64,000 nt of DNA, from contig NZ_DATIND010000065.1 of the NCBI RefSeq assembly GCF_035474595.1, forward strand, positions 1-64,000. The letters are read 5' to 3'. The notes beneath the pieces were generated by a model. It searched no databases. It had not been told where the DNA came from and saw only the letters and a list, made by a program, of their open reading frames with translations. The stretch comes from Longimicrobium sp. (GTDB taxonomy: Bacteria; Gemmatimonadota; Gemmatimonadetes; Longimicrobiales; Longimicrobiaceae). The position numbers and the translations under genes are program-made. How positions within the stretch are numbered: position 1 is the stretch's first letter; every line of letters starts with the position of its first letter. Below are positions 61,648 through 64,000 of this stretch, piece by piece.

Positions 61648-61831
61648 CCACGCTTCCCGGACCGGGACAATCGCAGGCGCCGGGAATCGTCGACTGCAGC
61701 GTCAGCTCGGTCAGGCGGGGCAGGCCGACGACGGTGGGGCGTACCCAGCGACGAAGCGGCCGGCCTTCGCGGTCTGCGGCCACTTCGGCGGCAGATCCAT
61801 GGATGGTCTCGGAGCGTTTCGGTCGCTTCAT
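61637..61831 (-). CDS. Small RiPP-like precursor peptide
   Basis: This 64-residue peptide has a charged N-terminal part and then WVRPTVVGLPRLTELTLQS, a leader-like segment with a P...G...LT spacing that recalls lasso-type leaders. The short C-terminal stretch IPGACDCPGPGSVVIP would be the core. A strong ribosome binding site (GAGAGGAGAG, about 3-6 bp from the ATG at 61831) supports a real gene. It does not share the MRKI leader of the other peptides here, and I cannot assign it to a class. Its 3' end overlaps the convergent oxidoreductase gene by 11 bp. A promoter candidate lies 50-75 bp upstream. Confidence 0.6.
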   Translation of the reverse strand: MKRPKRSETIHGSAAEVAADREGRPLRRWVRPTVVGLPRLTELTLQSTIPGACDCPGPGSVVIP

Positions 61832-62127
61832 CACGCTCTCCTCTCGCCGGGGATTCCGTCGGAGTGGCTCTGTCCCCGAAATATAAAAGCACAGAACCAG
61901 ACGCAAACGAGCACCGGCCCGTCCTGTCACGCGGCCGGGTCGGTCCCGGTCCACTCGGCCGCGAAGCCGGTGCACTGCGGTTGAAGACGCTGGCTTCGGC
62001 ACCGTCACGGTGCACTCCACCTGGTGGTTTGCCTCCCGAGTGTCGTGCTGTTTCGGATGAGCAGCAAAGACGAGTGTCCTCTGGATCTCGTCTCGATGAA
62101 ACAACACGGGACCGCGGCATCACTACA
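61832..62127. other. Intergenic region between sensor kinase and small peptide gene
   Basis: There is no gene here. It contains the promoter candidate at 61880-61906. I see no terminator after the kinase gene. Confidence 0.5.
61880..61906 (-). promoter_or_regulatory. Promoter candidate for the small peptide gene
   Basis: On the minus strand, TTGCGT (61901-61906) and TATATT (61880-61885) are separated by 15 bp, in the most AT-rich patch of this spacer. The spacing is shorter than the ideal 17. Confidence 0.4.
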
Positions 62128-63447
62128 CTAGGATTCCGCCGGCAGCGTGAGGGTGAACGTGCTGCCGGCGCCGAGGGTGCTGGCCACGCTCAGGTCGCCG
62201 CCCATGCCGCGGGCCAGGTCGCGGCTGATGGCCAGCCCCAGGCCGCTCCCCTCGCTGCGGCGGGTGCTGCTCATGTCCACCTGCACGAACGGGTCGAACA
62301 CCGAGACCTGCTTCTCGGGCGGAATGCCGATCCCCGTGTCGGCCACGGAGAGCCACACCACCCCGGGCCCGGCGCGCCCCGCGTCCACCCGCACCCGCCC
62401 GCCCGGCGGCGTGAACTTCAGCGCGTTGCTGAGCAGGTTGATCACGATCTGCTGCACCTTCTCGCGGTCGGCGCGGGCCACGGTTCGCGGCGGGATCTCC
62501 ATCTCCAGCGCCAGCCCCTTGGAGAGCATCTGCGGCTCCACCATGGGCGTCACGTCGGCCATCAATCCGCCCAGCTCCACGTCTTCCAGCATGTACTCCA
62601 CCCGGCCGGACTCGATGCGCGCCAGGTTCAGCACGTCGTTGATCAGCCGCAGCAGGTGCTTCTGGCTGCGCCCGATGCGGTCCAGCGCCTCGCGCTGCGC
62701 GTCGGTCACCGGCCCGTGGATCCCCATCTCCATCAGCTGCACGTAGCCGGCGATGGCGTTCAGCGGGGTGCGCAGCTCGTGGCTCATCACCGCCAGGAAC
62801 GAGCTCTTCGCCCGGTTGGCGTCGTCGGCCGCCGCGCGCTGCCGCTCCAGCTCGATCCCGCGCTCGGTCAGCTCGTCGTTCAGCGCGCGCAGGTGGTCGG
62901 CCTGCATCTCCAGCTCGGTGGCCTGCTCGCGCAGCTGCTCCTGCGAGAGCTCCAGCTCCACCGCCTGCTCCTCCAGCTGCTCGTTGGCCGCGCGCAGCTC
63001 CTCGGCGTGCTCCTCGGCCTGGGCGCGGGCGCGCTCGGCCTCCTTGCGCGCGGCCAGCAGCGCTTCCTCGAACTTGCGCCGCTCGCGCACCTGCACGACC
63101 ACGCAGTCGTTGGCCCACGCGCCCGCGCGCTCGCGGCGCACCGCGTTGGCCAGCACCGCCACGTCGCCGCCGCCGGCGCCGCGCAGCACCAGGAACACCT
63201 CGTCCGCGCGGCCGTGCATGCGGATGAGGGGGAAGAAGTGCGTCTGCCAGAACAGGCGCGCGCCGGTGGTCAGCACCGTGTCCAGCCGGCGGCCCACCAG
63301 CTCGCCGGGGGCGTACCCCAGCATTTCGGCCAGCGTGGCGTTGGCCAGGGTGATGGTGCCGTCGTCGGCGAACGACAGGAACCCCGCGGGCGCATGGTCC
63401 AGCAGCGGGTCCAGCGCCCGCGCGGGGGCGCCCACCGCCTCGCTCAC
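62128..63447 (-). CDS. PAS-domain sensor histidine kinase
   Basis: This 439-residue cytoplasmic protein has no membrane helix. A PAS domain (about 15-125; GFLSFADDGTITLANATLAEMLGY) senses a signal. A long coiled coil (about 125-210, Glu/Ala/Leu heptads) leads to the HisKA domain with the phosphorylated His223 in SHELRTPL. The HATPase domain (about 320-435) has the N-box INLLSNALKF, G1 DTGIGIP and G2 GSGLGLAI. It probably phosphorylates a response regulator encoded elsewhere. The GTG start at 63447 overlaps the TGA of the upstream RsbQ-like gene (GTGA), so the two are translated together. This pairing suggests the hydrolase product or ligand is the signal read by the PAS domain. Confidence 0.92.
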   Translation of the reverse strand: MSEAVGAPARALDPLLDHAPAGFLSFADDGTITLANATLAEMLGYAPGELVGRRLDTVLTTGARLFWQTHFFPLIRMHGRADEVFLVLRGAGGGDVAVLANAVRRERAGAWANDCVVVQVRERRKFEEALLAARKEAERARAQAEEHAEELRAANEQLEEQAVELELSQEQLREQATELEMQADHLRALNDELTERGIELERQRAAADDANRAKSSFLAVMSHELRTPLNAIAGYVQLMEMGIHGPVTDAQREALDRIGRSQKHLLRLINDVLNLARIESGRVEYMLEDVELGGLMADVTPMVEPQMLSKGLALEMEIPPRTVARADREKVQQIVINLLSNALKFTPPGGRVRVDAGRAGPGVVWLSVADTGIGIPPEKQVSVFDPFVQVDMSSTRRSEGSGLGLAISRDLARGMGGDLSVASTLGAGSTFTLTLPAES

Positions 63448-64000
63448 GCGGCGTGCGCGGGCTGCAGGTACTCGCGGATCAGCTCGATGGTCTCTTCCGG
63501 GTGGCTCATGTGCGGGCAGTGGCCGGTGGCATTCATCTGCCGGAACGTGCTTCCCGGCATCTGCCCGTGCACGTACTCGCCCACCTCGGTGGGCGCCACC
63601 ATGTCGTCCGAGCACTGCAGGATCAGCGCGGGCACCCTCACCCGCGGCAGGTCGTCGCGGTTGTCGGAGAGGAAGGTGGCCTCGGCGAAGCGTCTGGAGA
63701 TGACGGGGTCGGTGGAGCAGAAGCTTTCCGTCAGCTCCTCGCCCAGCTCCGGGCGGTCGGGGTTCTTCATGATGGCGGGCGCCAGGAAGCCGGCCCAGCC
63801 GATGTAGTTGTGCTCCATCATCTCCAGCAGCCCGTCGATGTCGGCGCGCTCGAAGCCGCCCACGTACGGCGGGTCGTTCACGTAGCGGGGGCTGGGCCCG
63901 ATCAGCACCAGCCGCTCGAAGCGCTCCGGCTCCCGGTTGGCCGCCAGCACCGCCACCATGCTGCTGACCGAGTGGGCGACGAGAACCACGTCGCGCAGGT
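63444..64000 (-). CDS. RsbQ-like alpha/beta hydrolase (5' end cut by window edge)
   Basis: The visible 184 residues cover the nucleophile elbow (VAHSVSSMV, catalytic Ser), the conserved stretch PSPRYVNDPPYVGGF, MMEHNYIGWAGFL, FCSTDPVISRRFAEATF, the acid in LQCSDDMVAP and the catalytic His in ATGHCPHMSHPEETI. These closely match Bacillus RsbQ, which activates the PAS phosphatase RsbP in energy stress, and relate to plant KAI2/D14 receptors. Here the coupled partner is a PAS histidine kinase rather than a phosphatase. The likely role is to bind or hydrolyse a small hydrophobic ligand and pass the signal on. The N-terminal third lies beyond the window. Confidence 0.9.
   Translation of the reverse strand, partial: LRDVVLVAHSVSSMVAVLAANREPERFERLVLIGPSPRYVNDPPYVGGFERADIDGLLEMMEHNYIGWAGFLAPAIMKNPDRPELGEELTESFCSTDPVISRRFAEATFLSDNRDDLPRVRVPALILQCSDDMVAPTEVGEYVHGQMPGSTFRQMNATGHCPHMSHPEETIELIREYLQPAHAA

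Overview
The window is GC-rich chromosomal DNA, consistent with a Longimicrobium-like member of the Gemmatimonadota. That assignment is an inference. It rests on the base composition, the large NRPS genes, the families of short palindromic repeats and the Cys-rich RiPP precursors with a pinensin-like leader. No rRNA or housekeeping marker is present to confirm it.

Bases 607-47721 (minus strand) hold a giant hybrid NRPS-PKS assembly line, transcribed from right to left. The order is: a loading A-T plus C-A-T protein (42469-47721), a three-module C-A-T protein (32286-42461), a one-module PKS KS-AT-inactive KR-ACP (27426-31814), a one-module C-A-T NRPS (23418-26909), and a 7415-residue six-module NRPS with an N-methyltransferase and a terminal thioesterase (607-22854). 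In total there are 13 modules, 12 NRPS and 1 PKS. Substrate codes read by eye suggest Val-like, Pro, malonate, N-methyl-Val-like, Thr-like and Ser units; the other positions are unassigned. No MbtH, phosphopantetheinyl transferase or dedicated exporter gene lies inside the cluster.

The most unusual signal is inside these genes. Ten of the twelve adenylation domains carry an in-frame insertion of 23-88 residues at exactly the same place, the A7-A8 loop just before the hinge. Each insertion is made of tandem AGTGCGNN octamers arranged as an inverted repeat. The longer ones also contain a palindromic core that recurs in the spacers between the NRPS genes. Two further repeat families have also landed in frame: a MITE-like element with 19-bp inverted ends in one condensation domain, and GGGACAG heptamers at the same loop of two condensation domains.

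Bases 47722-52576 hold an intergenic region, small secreted proteins, a split-DsbD-like pair (thioredoxin-like plus DsbD-alpha-like) and a sigma factor translationally coupled to a membrane-anchored partner. Bases 52864-57793 encode an MFS exporter, a secreted protein of unknown function and a DctA-type dicarboxylate symporter.

Bases 57926-61831 contain five small peptide genes that look like RiPP precursors. Three are in tandem (59569-60331) and two are isolated. Around them are a two-helix membrane protein and a luciferase-like flavin oxidoreductase. No modification enzyme is present in the window. The right edge (62128-64000) holds an RsbQ-like alpha/beta hydrolase coupled by a GTGA overlap to a PAS histidine kinase, probably a sensory pair. 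The left edge holds the 3' end of a transposase-like gene.
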